Source of the DNA: Sulfitobacter sp. SK012
Lineage (GTDB): Bacteria; Pseudomonadota; Alphaproteobacteria; Rhodobacterales; Rhodobacteraceae
NCBI RefSeq assembly: GCF_003352085.1
Contig: NZ_CP025804.1
Span: forward strand, 2,728,001-2,792,000
Direction: 5' to 3'
DNA: 64,000 bases
In this document: positions 53,301-61,839 of the stretch, piece by piece
Layout: every line of letters starts with the position of its first letter
Numbering within the stretch: position 1 is the first letter of the stretch
Notes under the pieces: generated by a model
Told to the model about the DNA's origin: nothing
The model's input: the letters and a program-made list of their open reading frames with translations, nothing else
Databases searched by the model: none
Made by a program: the position numbers and the translations under genes

Positions 53301-54280
53301 AGGTCGAGGACGTCGCCCCGGGTGCATCATTCTTTGATCTGGGTGGGCATTCATTGTTGTTGTTGCGCCTGCTGTCAAAGCTAGAGCAGCGCTTGGGGAC
53401 ACGGCTCATGCCAGGGGCGGTTTACGCGGACCCAACGCCCCGCGGCATCGTGAGGGCCTTGCAGGAAAAAGAGACCGACCCGTTGGTGGTGATCCCTGTC
53501 CAATCAGGTGGCACAGAAGCCCCAATCTATGCGGTGCATGTTTTGGGTGATAATTGTTCTTTCTTTCGTCCCCTCTCGGCCGTTTTGGGCAGCGATCAAC
53601 CGCTCTATGGTTTGACGGTGGGTCTTTTGTCGCAGAATACGCCCACCAACATCGTTGATATTGCGAAGTTCTATCTGCACCAGATTGAACGCCACCATCC
53701 AAGTGGCCCGCTTTCGTTAATCTCCGTGTCGATGGGCAGCTACGTCGCCTTTGAATTGGCGCAACAACTTAACGAGGCGGGGCGCGACGTCCGGGCGCTG
53801 ATTTTGCTGGATGCCGAGGGCCCTGCCGGGCGCCCGCGTATTGGTAAAGTGGCTCGCTTTGGCGTTCATCTCGGCCAGATCGCAACAAAGGGATTACCCT
53901 ACATTCGCAAAGCAATGCTGGAGCGGAGCGCAGACAGGCACCACCGCAAGGCGCTGGAGATAAACCGCAACAATTTGCGCGCTGGGGGCAGCAACCCTGT
54001 CCAAACAATTGATGCCTTCATCGCGGCCAATGCCCTGTCGGTCGAGGAGTATCAGCCGAAGCCTTATCCGCATAAAATAACGATCATCCATGCAGCGGAC
54101 GACCGCTTTGACAGTCCAGCAGGCCGGGCAACTGGGCTAGGGTGGAGCGAGGTTGCAGCAGGTGGTTTTGATCTGCGAGATGTTCCCGGTGACCATCTTG
54201 GCATCCTTGATCCCCCAAATGTTGAGAAATTGGCGGTCGAGGTAAAACGCGCGGTCCGCGGTGGTGCTGCAGAAAAATAA
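50366..54280 (+). CDS. One-module non-ribosomal peptide synthetase, C-A-T-TE
   Basis: About 1,304 residues. Condensation domain 1-430 with the active-site motif as PHSLLDG (about 140) where HHxxxDG is usual, so the second, catalytic His is kept and the first is Pro. Adenylation domain about 455-945: FTSGSTGRPKGV, NGYGPTETT, YATGDR, GRTDRQIKLRGFRIEPGQ, and the catalytic Lys in PGGKIATRSLP. Thiolation domain with the phosphopantetheine Ser in LGGHSLLLL (about 993). Thioesterase with nucleophile VSMGSY (about 1122) and His in GDHLGIL. The amino acid and the partner acyl group are unknown. No PPTase or tailoring gene is near. GTG 50360 is an alternative start; neither has a good ribosome site. 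Confidence 0.93.
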   Translation: MTKSLPLTPLQTAMYLESTGSDRPWLYLEQIVCHLSDEVLNIDAMKAAWNGVLRDHPALRLVVDTAGTDAPVQYVHDVQEIEIEVLDWSALSAPQAEAALEAFLAEDRARGVDAGVFPAFRLVAIQQGPKCAKLVWSFPHSLLDGRSFARVLDSAFARYDALRSGTLIDDIPALPDRFFQHTQTLSEMSHDAGVDHFADVLRDWEGGTGLADHTCPSTRKHFADHNLSVKQSTGLRDLAAAACVAPSTVILAAWGIVTARFAGRNDTVFGTTLNGRHLVTDTATAPGCFITTVAMRMRFEPGLNLGDVMRRLRDDQIALRPHEQTPLTDMRRKTDVPVGQPLFDTVVMYETGSLDQQMRDRHPRWAKRRVDLHEEGDMAVTMAAYHDEALLIRMEYDPAQVPQGAELAAYFARFLAVLSTATPETPLATLSMLDAKQTARLTKLSGADVTAPSICCVTRFENAARDQGQATALSQSGKHALSYTELDCNANQLAHKLIDSGVQKGDIIALYAARSPMFVTAMLAAWKAGAAFVPMDPTYPLETLAMIASDSTAKLMLATDTAPDLGLPTLTLAPHMAQNYPTIAPDRSAMDPDRLAYVIFTSGSTGRPKGVMVQHSALGAHANAVIETYGLTPQDRALQFAALSVDVALEEIVPTLLCGGHLVLRSLEMVESTSLFLEETAALELTVLNIPTGFWVALTEMLDSTSETLPPSVRIVIVGGERVPLSVLRRWRALVPDVRWINGYGPTETTITCTSFEAPAETPALYSVPIGSPLAHARAWVLAADGSVAPEGTKGELWITGPAVARGYISAPELTAEHFVVAPFDASLDRAYATGDRTYWDNGLLHYIGRTDRQIKLRGFRIEPGQIEEQLEAQTDIGRAYVALHESHGSTPRLVGWVSPANNTDILDLDNVAMRIAEVLPPHMRAALVQVDHWPETPGGKIATRSLPDPVPAVTDPTKADDTTPLTQEVADLFAALLKVEDVAPGASFFDLGGHSLLLLRLLSKLEQRLGTRLMPGAVYADPTPRGIVRALQEKETDPLVVIPVQSGGTEAPIYAVHVLGDNCSFFRPLSAVLGSDQPLYGLTVGLLSQNTPTNIVDIAKFYLHQIERHHPSGPLSLISVSMGSYVAFELAQQLNEAGRDVRALILLDAEGPAGRPRIGKVARFGVHLGQIATKGLPYIRKAMLERSADRHHRKALEINRNNLRAGGSNPVQTIDAFIAANALSVEEYQPKPYPHKITIIHAADDRFDSPAGRATGLGWSEVAAGGFDLRDVPGDHLGILDPPNVEKLAVEVKRAVRGGAAEK

Positions 54281-54420
54281 ATAAAGCCACGTGGTCTTTT
54301 GCGTGTCAAAGCAACGGTACCAAGAAAAAGATGCAGCGAATCTTGGTAATTTCAGAACATTACTAAAATCGAACCGGCGTTGGTAATTTCAACAACTTCG
54401 CTGGATTTACCAGTAAAGTA

Positions 54421-54496
<76 letters not shown>

Positions 54497-54530
54497 GACA
54501 GCGGCTGAATAGCGAAGGTAGAGCCGAGCT

Positions 54531-55103
54531 TCAAGCCCTTTCGCGCAGCAATTTTTGCACTCTGTTCTCAAGATAGAAAACAATGCCTTGCCCGCCTTCA
54601 ATTTTGCGCAATTCAGCTAGCGATTTCCCAAGCAAAATCACGCGCAACATGCGGCTGGTGATACCATGCGTCACAAGCACCGAAGGCCCAGTAAGCGTAC
54701 CCAGAAACGCGTCACATCTAGCGTAGAGCACATCAAACCCTTCGCCGTTTGGCGCGCGTTCATACAGATCAAAACCGCTTCGCACCTTTTCGCTCCGGAT
54801 CAGAGCGCCACGGTCCATGCCCGCCCAGTCACCTAGACCGATCTCGCTTAAACGCGCATCCGTCTGAATGTCAGCGCACACGCCCTCCAAGGCGATCTCA
54901 GCCGTTCGAAAGGCACGGCCTTGCGGGCTGCTGATGGCTTTGAAACCAGCTAAGTCATGCCTGCCTAAGATCGAATTTTGCGCCTTGGCCTGCGCCACAC
55001 CGCGCTGCGTTAGTGGGCTGTCAAAACGGCCCTGAAGCCGTCCCGTCGCGTTCCAATCTGTTTCACCGTGACGCAGAATATAAAGCGGTGGCATCCGATT
55101 CAC
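54531..55103 (-). CDS. Histidine phosphatase family protein
   Basis: A phosphoglycerate-mutase-like hydrolase: the phospho-His in LYILRHGETDWNATGRLQG, the second His in VLVTHGITSRMLRV, with Arg in SSPQGRAFRTAE. Length about 190 residues, the size of CobC/GpmB-type phosphatases. Physiological substrate unknown. GTG 55103 overlaps the upstream stop in GTGA; ATG 55094 and GTG 55115 are alternatives. It is a tandem paralogue of the next gene. Confidence 0.88.
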   Translation of the reverse strand: MNRMPPLYILRHGETDWNATGRLQGRFDSPLTQRGVAQAKAQNSILGRHDLAGFKAISSPQGRAFRTAEIALEGVCADIQTDARLSEIGLGDWAGMDRGALIRSEKVRSGFDLYERAPNGEGFDVLYARCDAFLGTLTGPSVLVTHGITSRMLRVILLGKSLAELRKIEGGQGIVFYLENRVQKLLRERA

Positions 55104-55684
55104 GGGCTTGGCCACACGACAGTTTCCTGTCCATTTTCAAGAAGATAGACGCAGCCTTGCTCATTGCTCAACTGCCCAACCTCTGGCGCTGGTACATTGC
55201 AAACATGCCCGCGCAGAACCTGACCCAGCAGCCCGTGCGCCACGATAACCGTAGGCACCGTCAACTCAGACAGAAAGTCGACGATACGCGCCTCAAGAGC
55301 CGCTAAACCCTCGCCGCCCTCGGCCGCTTCGTAAATATCCAAAGCACTGGCACCATCCTCGATAAATTCAGGGTGCTGCTTATAGATGTCGGACCTCAGC
55401 ATCCCTTGCCATGCACCGGCGTGGATCTCCATTAAACGCGGATCTTCGATGTACGGCGCGCCACCCAGAGCGATCTGCGCCGTTTGGCGCACACGCCCCA
55501 AAGGGGAGGCAAAAACCTGAGGGGATTGCGCCAGAATATCTGGCATAATTCTGGCCTGATCCTGTGCGTCTGAAATGCCCCGGGGGGTCAGCGCTGAGTC
55601 GAGTTGGCCTTGCAAACGGTATTGGGCATTCCACTCGGTTTGACCATGCCGAAGAAACCAAATTTTAGGATAAGTTCTAGCCAC
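55100..55684 (-). CDS. Histidine phosphatase family protein
   Basis: A 194-residue paralogue of the gene it overlaps, with IWFLRHGQTEWNAQYRLQG (phospho-His), ASPLGRVRQTAQIALGG, and VIVAHGLLGQVLRG (second His). The two differ enough to have separate substrates. The pair is bracketed by two tRNA-Val genes of different anticodon, all on one strand. Confidence 0.88.
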   Translation of the reverse strand: MARTYPKIWFLRHGQTEWNAQYRLQGQLDSALTPRGISDAQDQARIMPDILAQSPQVFASPLGRVRQTAQIALGGAPYIEDPRLMEIHAGAWQGMLRSDIYKQHPEFIEDGASALDIYEAAEGGEGLAALEARIVDFLSELTVPTVIVAHGLLGQVLRGHVCNVPAPEVGQLSNEQGCVYLLENGQETVVWPSP

Positions 55685-55721
55685 TTACGTGTCTTTCTTC
55701 ATGCGAAACATCAAAGGAGTA

Positions 55722-55796
55722 TGGTGGGTGATAAGAGATTTGAACTCCTGACATCTTCGATGTGAACGAAGCGCTCTACCACTGAGCTAATCACCC
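55722..55796 (-). tRNA. tRNA-Val (CAC)
   Basis: A 75-nt tRNA on the minus strand: 5' GGGTGATTAGCTC, anticodon stem CTTCG/CGAAG with loop TTCACAT (anticodon CAC), T-loop TTCAAAT, encoded CCA. Confidence 0.95.
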
Positions 55797-55877
55797 GCTT
55801 GGGTCGGATACTCTAATTCACCCTTCGCATGCAAGGGTTTGCTGGCAAAACCGGGAGTGTTTTGAGAATGCTTCTGC

Positions 55878-56393
55878 TCAGACCTTGTCGGTTGGACCCG
55901 AAAGCGTTGATTGTGTCTTTTGGCGCAATTTCAGCACGATCACCCGCCCATCTGGCAGTTCCTTAGCACGCTGGATTTTCACCCGACCTAGTGGTGGCAA
56001 AACCATTTCGCGGTGCTCCGAAAGCGCCTCGCCCATGACGGCGAGCATTGCTTCGACGACTGGCTTGATGTCTTTTTTCTTCATGCCAGACCGGGCTGCA
56101 ACAAGGTCGAACAATTCGCGTTTGCGCAGGCCTGTTGATACCACCACCGGAGACAACGTGTCTGCAACGACCGGCTTTGCAGCAGCGCTCGCGGGCGGCT
56201 TTGTGCTAATCGGTGTGGTTGGGGCAGACTTGGTTGAGTCAGTTTTGCTTTGCGCAGATTTGCTCGGAGCCGCAGCGACGTCCACTTTAGGCGACGTGGA
56301 TTTCACGGCGGTCGACTTCGCGACAGGTGCGGCCGCGGTTGTCTTAGCTCCAGTCTTGGAGGCTGCAGATGTTTTTTTGGCTGTCACGCTCAT
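55878..56393 (-). CDS. HU-like DNA-binding protein with H1-like tail
   Basis: A 171-residue protein. The first 80 residues are Lys, Ala, Ser, Thr and Pro rich (AKKTSAASKTGAKTTAAAPV, then KSTAVKSTSPKV) like a eukaryotic H1 or bacterial AlgP tail. The rest is an HU-like domain (LRKRELFDLVAARSGMKKKD, then VLPPLGRVKIQRAKELPDGR, then VIVLKLRQ). It would bind and condense DNA. The tail would be mobile and could vary in length between strains. It is on the same strand as lon. Confidence 0.85.
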   Translation of the reverse strand: MSVTAKKTSAASKTGAKTTAAAPVAKSTAVKSTSPKVDVAAAPSKSAQSKTDSTKSAPTTPISTKPPASAAAKPVVADTLSPVVVSTGLRKRELFDLVAARSGMKKKDIKPVVEAMLAVMGEALSEHREMVLPPLGRVKIQRAKELPDGRVIVLKLRQKTQSTLSGPTDKV

Positions 56394-56497
56394 GATTTTT
56401 CCTGCTCATTGTTTCTTATTTGGAAACATCATAACCCGGTGCGGTCTAAAAATCCAGCCAAGGCTAGGTCCCTACATCCCGAGTATTTGAAATAAAA

Positions 56498-56524
56498 AAC
56501 GCCCCAACAATACATCAGGGCGTT
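56498..56524 (-). terminator. Terminator of lon
   Basis: On the minus strand AACGCCC (56518-56524) pairs with GGGCGTT (56498-56504), followed by five T (56493-56497). It starts 24 bases after the lon stop. Confidence 0.8.
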
Positions 56525-56547
56525 CAGTTTACTTAGGTAATAGCAGC

Positions 56548-58962
56548 TTAATGCGCAGTTGCTGCGTCTCCACCAGAGGATTTCGCGGCCAAGGCAGCTG
56601 CCGCGGCTTCTTCAGCGGCTTCATCCCATTCGATAGGTTCAGGATCGCGAACCAGCGCATGCTTGAGCACCTCAGAGACATGGCTGACAGGTATAATGGT
56701 CAGCCCCTCTTTTACGTTATCCGGGATCTCTGGCAGATCCTTTTCGTTCTCTTCGGGGATCAAGACCGTTGTGATTCCACCACGAAGGGCGGCCAGCAGC
56801 TTCTCCTTGAGCCCTCCAATCGGCATCGCATTCCCGCGCAATGAAACTTCGCCAGTCATGGCAATGTCTTTGCGGACGGGAATTTGCGTCAGCACGGAAA
56901 CGATCGATGTCACCATCGCCAATCCAGCACTTGGTCCGTCCTTGGGGGTCGCACCATCAGGCACGTGAACGTGGATATCGATCTTGTCGAACTTCGTCGG
57001 CTTCACCCCAATTTTTGGGCTGATCGACCGCACATAGCTTGAGGCGGCGTCGATGCTTTCTTTCATCACGTCACCCAGCTTGCCGGTTGTCTTCATCCGA
57101 CCCTTACCGGGCAAACGCAGCGCTTCGATATGCAACAACTCTCCGCCGACCGAAGTATAGGCAAGACCTGTCACAACACCGATCTGGTCGTCCTTTTCGG
57201 CAAGACCATAGCGGTATTTCTGCACGCCAAGGAAATCATCCAGATTGTCGCCATTCACGTTAACGCTTTCTGCCTCTTTGCGGATGATCTTGGTCAGCGA
57301 TTTCCGCGCAACCTTGGCAATCTCGCGCTCAAGATTCCGCACCCCCGCTTCACGCGTGTAATAGCGGATCATGCCGGTAAGCGCAGAATCCTCGATGCTG
57401 AATTCCTTGGCCTTCAGCCCGTGGTTCTTGATCTGCTTTTGCACCAGATGCTGCTTGGCGATCTCGCGTTTTTCATCTTCCGTGTAGCCAGACAGAGGAA
57501 TGATCTCCATCCGGTCCAGAAGTGGGCCCGGCATGTTATAGCTGTTGGACGTGGTCAAGAACATCACGTTCGAGAGGTCATATTCGACCTCCAGATAGTG
57601 ATCCACAAATGTGGAATTCTGTTCCGGATCAAGTACTTCAAGCATTGCTGATGCAGGATCACCCCGGAAATCCTGACCCATCTTGTCGATTTCATCGAGC
57701 AAGATAAGCGGATTGGTGGTCTTGGCTTTTTTCAGCGCCTGAATGATCTTACCAGGCATGGAGCCAATGTAAGTCCGACGGTGACCGCGGATTTCAGATT
57801 CGTCGCGCACACCACCCAGCGAGATGCGAATGAATTCGCGCCCCGTCGCTTTGGCCACAGACTTGCCCAAGGATGTCTTGCCGACGCCCGGAGGGCCAAC
57901 GAGGCACATAATCGGGCCTTTCATCTTGGTCGAGCGTTGCTGCACGGCCAAATATTCGACGATGCGCTCTTTAACCTTTTCCAGACCGTAGTGATCGTTA
58001 TCGAGCACGTCTTGGGCCTTGGTCAGGTCCTTTTTCACGCGCGACTTCACGCCCCACGGAATGGCCAGCATCCAGTCAAGGTAGTTGCGCACAACGGTTG
58101 CTTCGGCTGACATCGGGCTCATGTTCTTGAGCTTTTTGATCTCTGCATCGGCCTTTTCGCGCGCTTCTTTGCTCAGCTTTGTTTCAGCGATCTTGGTTTC
58201 CAGCTCAACGACTTCGTTCTTGCCGTCCTCGCCATCGCCAAGTTCGGTCTGAATGGCCTTCATCTGCTCATTCAGGTAATATTCGCGCTGTGTTTTCTCC
58301 ATCTGGGTTTTCACGCGCGTTTTGATCTTTTTCTCGACCTGCAGCACAGACAGCTCGCCCTGCATCAAGCCATAGACCTTCTCAAGACGCTCAGAAATGC
58401 TCAGCGTTTCCAGCAGATCCTGCTTTTGCTCGACTTCAATGCCAAGGTGCCCAGCCACAAGATCGGCCAAACGCGCGGGCTCAGTCGCGTCTCCTACAGC
58501 TGTCAAAGCTTCTTCGGGGACGTTCTTTTTAACTTTGGCGTAACGCTCAAATTCATCCGCAACAGAACGCAGCAGCGCCTGTGTGGTGGTCGCGTCACCG
58601 GGCATTTCCGTCAGGTACTCTGCGCGCGCTTCAAAGAAGTTATCGTTTTCAAGGTAATCGGTAATGCGAACCCGCGCCTGCCCTTCGACGAGCACTTTTA
58701 CCGTGCCATCGGGCAGTTTCAGCAGTTGCAGCACATTGGCCAACACACCCGCCTTAAAGATGCCCGCAGCGTCTGGATCATCCACACCGGGGTCAATTTG
58801 GCTCGACAGCAGGATTTGCTTGTCGTCTGCCATGACTTCTTCAAGGGCGCGTACGGATTTTTCACGGCCTACAAACAGCGGCACGATCATGTGGGGGAAA
58901 ACCACGATATCACGCAGCGGCAGTACCGGATACGACGCGTTCAGGGGTTCTTGCATGCTCAA
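56548..58962 (-). CDS. lon: ATP-dependent protease Lon
   Basis: An 804-residue cytosolic hexameric protease for misfolded and regulatory proteins. N-terminal substrate-binding domain (YPVLPLRDIVVFPHMIVPLF), AAA+ module with Walker A GPPGVGKTSLG (about 356) and Walker B ILLDEIDKM, and the Ser-Lys protease domain with Ser in PKDGPSAGLAMVT (about 678) and Lys in PIGGLKEKLLAA (about 720). ATG 58962 has AAGGA seven bases upstream. The acidic and Ala-rich C-terminus is typical in this group. Confidence 0.97.
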   Translation of the reverse strand: MSMQEPLNASYPVLPLRDIVVFPHMIVPLFVGREKSVRALEEVMADDKQILLSSQIDPGVDDPDAAGIFKAGVLANVLQLLKLPDGTVKVLVEGQARVRITDYLENDNFFEARAEYLTEMPGDATTTQALLRSVADEFERYAKVKKNVPEEALTAVGDATEPARLADLVAGHLGIEVEQKQDLLETLSISERLEKVYGLMQGELSVLQVEKKIKTRVKTQMEKTQREYYLNEQMKAIQTELGDGEDGKNEVVELETKIAETKLSKEAREKADAEIKKLKNMSPMSAEATVVRNYLDWMLAIPWGVKSRVKKDLTKAQDVLDNDHYGLEKVKERIVEYLAVQQRSTKMKGPIMCLVGPPGVGKTSLGKSVAKATGREFIRISLGGVRDESEIRGHRRTYIGSMPGKIIQALKKAKTTNPLILLDEIDKMGQDFRGDPASAMLEVLDPEQNSTFVDHYLEVEYDLSNVMFLTTSNSYNMPGPLLDRMEIIPLSGYTEDEKREIAKQHLVQKQIKNHGLKAKEFSIEDSALTGMIRYYTREAGVRNLEREIAKVARKSLTKIIRKEAESVNVNGDNLDDFLGVQKYRYGLAEKDDQIGVVTGLAYTSVGGELLHIEALRLPGKGRMKTTGKLGDVMKESIDAASSYVRSISPKIGVKPTKFDKIDIHVHVPDGATPKDGPSAGLAMVTSIVSVLTQIPVRKDIAMTGEVSLRGNAMPIGGLKEKLLAALRGGITTVLIPEENEKDLPEIPDNVKEGLTIIPVSHVSEVLKHALVRDPEPIEWDEAAEEAAAAALAAKSSGGDAATAH

Positions 58963-59034
58963 TTCCTTATCTTGGCAAAACAGCGCTGGTCCCTAATTAG
59001 GCAACCATTGGCCGTTTCCTATGTCGGAATAGGA

Positions 59035-59062
59035 ATGTGGGCACCCTATTCGCCTGTTTCAA
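59035..59062 (-). promoter_or_regulatory. Heat-shock (RpoH-type) promoter of lon
   Basis: On the minus strand TTGAAA (59057-59062) and CCCACAT (59035-59041) are 15 bases apart, close to the RpoH pattern TTGAAA-N(13-15)-CCCATnT. It ends 72 bases before the lon start. The remaining intergenic stretch to 59317 holds no gene. Confidence 0.6.
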
Positions 59063-59273
59063 TCCCTTGTACCGGGGCTTTGGCATAACATGGCGCGATG
59101 GGGCCGGTTCGGCAACCGCAGACTGGTTCTGCTTTGACGGAAATTTCACCGAATCTGCGATCCCTGCCCTCGATTGTTTCCCCTTGGGCAACGAGGGGCA
59201 AATAATATGTTACCAATAATGACATCTTCCTGTAAATTTCGTAACGCAATACTTGTAGCGAATCGAGAATGAC

Positions 59274-59294
59274 GTTAGGTGTATGACACCTAAC
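59274..59294. promoter_or_regulatory. Perfect palindrome ahead of the paa operon
   Basis: Nine-base arms GTTAGGTGT (59274-59282) and ACACCTAAC (59286-59294) around ATG, 23 bases before the thiolase start. It is the likely site of a dimeric repressor of the operon, for example a PaaR- or PaaX-type protein, whose gene is not in this window. Confidence 0.6.
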
Positions 59295-59317
59295 CACCAC
59301 CCAATCGGAGCCCCACT

Positions 59318-60523
59318 ATGGCCAATGCCTTCATCTGCGATGCCGTTCGCACACCCATAGGACGTTATGGGGGTGCTTTGTCATCGGTGCGCACGGATGA
59401 TCTGGCAGCAGCCCCATTGGCCGCCCTGATGGCACGCTCCCCTGCCGTAGACTGGACCCGTGTTGACGATGTCGTGATGGGTTGCGCCAATCAGGCAGGC
59501 GAAGACAACCGCAACGTTGCACGTATGGCGGCCCTGCTGGCAGGCCTGCCGATCGATGTTCCAGGCATTACCGTTAACCGCCTATGCGCCTCCGGGCTGG
59601 ATGCGGTGGGCATTGCGGCCCGTGCGATCCGGGCTGGTGATATGGATCTGGCCATCGCTGGTGGTGTCGAAAGCATGAGCCGCGCGCCATTTGTGATGCC
59701 CAAGGCGGAAACTGCGTTTGGCCGGGCCAATGCCGTTTATGATACGACCATCGGCTGGCGGTTTGTGAACCCCAAGATGAAATCTGCATATGGCGTCGAT
59801 TCAATGCCAGAGACCGCAGATAACGTTGCCGAAGACCACGGTGTCAGCCGCGCGGACCAAGACGCCTTTGCGCTGCGCAGCCAGCACCGTTGGGCAGCAG
59901 CGTCCGAGGCTGGTGTGTTTGACGACGAAATCATCCCCGTCACGATCCCCCAGCGCAAAGGTGATCCCAAAGTGGTGCGCCATGATGAACACCCGCGCCC
60001 CGACACGGACGCGGCGACTTTGGCCAAACTGCGCGGGATCAATGGCCCAGATAAAACAGTCACGGCCGGCAATGCGTCTGGCGTGAATGACGGTGCCGCC
60101 GCGATGCTGATCGCATCAGAAGACGCCGCATCAGCGCAGGGGTTGACCCCAATGGCGCGGGTTGTCGCCATGTGTGCCGCAGGTGTGGCACCCCGGGTGA
60201 TGGGCGCAGGCCCAATTCCCGCCGTGCAAAAAGTACTGGCCCGTGCAGGGTTAAGCATCGAACAGATGGACATTATCGAACTCAACGAAGCGTTTGCCAG
60301 CCAAGGCATCGCCACTCTGCGCGCTTTGGGCGTTGCGGATGATGCGCCCCATGTAAACGCAAACGGCGGGGCCATCGCAATTGGTCACCCGCTTGGCATG
60401 TCTGGGGCCAGGTTGGTTCTGACGGCGACCTACCAACTCAACCGAACCCAAGGTCGCTATGCGCTTTGCACCATGTGTGTGGGCGTGGGCCAAGGAGTTG
60501 CTCTTATTCTGGAAAGGGTCTGA
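59318..60523 (+). CDS. paaJ: 3-oxoadipyl-CoA thiolase
   Basis: Splits 3-oxoadipyl-CoA into succinyl-CoA and acetyl-CoA, the last step of phenylacetate and protocatechuate degradation. Acyl-accepting Cys in NRLCASGLDAV, His in NGGAIAIGHPLGMSGAR and second Cys in CTMCVGVGQG. About 401 residues, as usual. Also called pcaF; the adjacent paa genes favour paaJ. CGGAG lies nine bases before the ATG. It is the first gene of the operon; paaA follows three bases after the stop. Confidence 0.93.
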   Translation: MANAFICDAVRTPIGRYGGALSSVRTDDLAAAPLAALMARSPAVDWTRVDDVVMGCANQAGEDNRNVARMAALLAGLPIDVPGITVNRLCASGLDAVGIAARAIRAGDMDLAIAGGVESMSRAPFVMPKAETAFGRANAVYDTTIGWRFVNPKMKSAYGVDSMPETADNVAEDHGVSRADQDAFALRSQHRWAAASEAGVFDDEIIPVTIPQRKGDPKVVRHDEHPRPDTDAATLAKLRGINGPDKTVTAGNASGVNDGAAAMLIASEDAASAQGLTPMARVVAMCAAGVAPRVMGAGPIPAVQKVLARAGLSIEQMDIIELNEAFASQGIATLRALGVADDAPHVNANGGAIAIGHPLGMSGARLVLTATYQLNRTQGRYALCTMCVGVGQGVALILERV

Positions 60524-60526
60524 AAC

Positions 60527-61519
60527 ATGTACGCACAGATGATAAAATCCACTGGCGAGGGTCTAAAAACCCTTGATGAAATGGACCCGATCGAGCGCGC
60601 ATTTCAGGAGCGCATCGACGCCGGCGGCAAGATTGAGCCAAAAGACTGGATGCCAGATGGCTACCGCAAGAACCTGATCCGCCAGATTGGCCAGCACGCC
60701 CATTCCGAGATCGTCGGCCAACTGCCCGAGGGCAATTGGATCACCCGCGCACCAACCCTTGAGCGCAAGGCGATCTTGCTGGCAAAGGTGCAGGACGAGG
60801 CCGGGCATGGCTTATACCTTTATTGCGCGGCCGAAACGCTCGGCATTACCCGCGATGAGATGTTTGAGATGCTCCATGAAGGACGCATGAAATACTCGTC
60901 GATCTTTAATTATCCGACACTAACATGGGCCGATATGGGCGCTGTCGGTTGGTTGGTAGATGGGGCGGCAATCATGAATCAGGTGCCGTTGCAGCGAACG
61001 TCTTATGGGCCTTATGCGCGGGCTATGGTGCGGATTTGTAAGGAAGAATCCTTTCATCAACGCCAAGGCTTCGACATCATGATGAAGATGTGCAAGGGCA
61101 CGGATGTTCAGAAAAAGATGGCGCAGGATGCGCTGAACCGCTTGTGGTATCCGTCGCTGATGATGTTCGGCCCATCCGACAAAGATAGCGTGCATTCTGC
61201 GCAATCGATGGCGTGGAAAATCAAGATGAACACCAATGACGAGCTGCGCCAGAAGTTTGTCGACCAAACCGCACCACAGGCCGAATTCCTTGGCCTGACA
61301 GTGCCTGATGAGACGCTGAAATGGAACGGCGACAAGGGCGGTTACGACTTTGCTGAGCCGGATTGGGACGAGTTTTATCAGGTGCTCAAGGGCAACGGGC
61401 CATGCAACACCGAACGGCTCGCGACCCGCAAGAAGGCATGGGATGACGGCGCGTGGGTGCGCGACGGCATGCTGGCCCACGCGGCCAAGAAACGCGCAGC
61501 AAAGGTGGCCGCAGAATGA
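60527..61519 (+). CDS. paaA: Phenylacetyl-CoA epoxidase subunit A
   Basis: The catalytic di-iron subunit of the multicomponent enzyme that forms the ring-1,2-epoxide of phenylacetyl-CoA. Iron-ligand motifs of the ferritin-like fold: [17 protein letters not shown] and [14 protein letters not shown] (ExxH pairs). 330 residues, the usual size. It overlaps paaB by four bases. Confidence 0.96.
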   Translation: MYAQMIKSTGEGLKTLDEMDPIERAFQERIDAGGKIEPKDWMPDGYRKNLIRQIGQHAHSEIVGQLPEGNWITRAPTLERKAILLAKVQDEAGHGLYLYCAAETLGITRDEMFEMLHEGRMKYSSIFNYPTLTWADMGAVGWLVDGAAIMNQVPLQRTSYGPYARAMVRICKEESFHQRQGFDIMMKMCKGTDVQKKMAQDALNRLWYPSLMMFGPSDKDSVHSAQSMAWKIKMNTNDELRQKFVDQTAPQAEFLGLTVPDETLKWNGDKGGYDFAEPDWDEFYQVLKGNGPCNTERLATRKKAWDDGAWVRDGMLAHAAKKRAAKVAAE

Positions 61520-61839
61520 CCAATCCAAACGTTGATCCAAAAAACAAACCACGCCGCACGGGCGAATGGCCCTTGTGGGAAGTGTTCATCCGCGGCCAGC
61601 ATGGCCTGAGCCACCGCCACGTCGGCAGCTTGCACGCGCCTGACGCCGACATGGCGATCAAAAATGCGCGCGACGTCTACACCCGCCGCAACGAGGGTGT
61701 GTCCATCTGGGTGGTTGAGGCAGAGCGGGTCACGGCCTCAAGTCCCGGCGACAAAGACGCGCTTTATGATCCGGCAAATGACAAGGTTTACCGGCACCCG
61801 ACGTTCTTTGATATCCCCGATGAAATAGGCCACATGTAA
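61516..61839 (+). CDS. paaB: Phenylacetyl-CoA epoxidase subunit B
   Basis: A 107-residue small subunit ([20 protein letters not shown], then [22 protein letters not shown] text) that bridges the A-C pairs in the complex. The start is ATG 61516, overlapping the paaA stop; the open frame extends further left. It contacts paaC by a one-base overlap. Confidence 0.94.
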   Translation: MTNPNVDPKNKPRRTGEWPLWEVFIRGQHGLSHRHVGSLHAPDADMAIKNARDVYTRRNEGVSIWVVEAERVTASSPGDKDALYDPANDKVYRHPTFFDIPDEIGHM

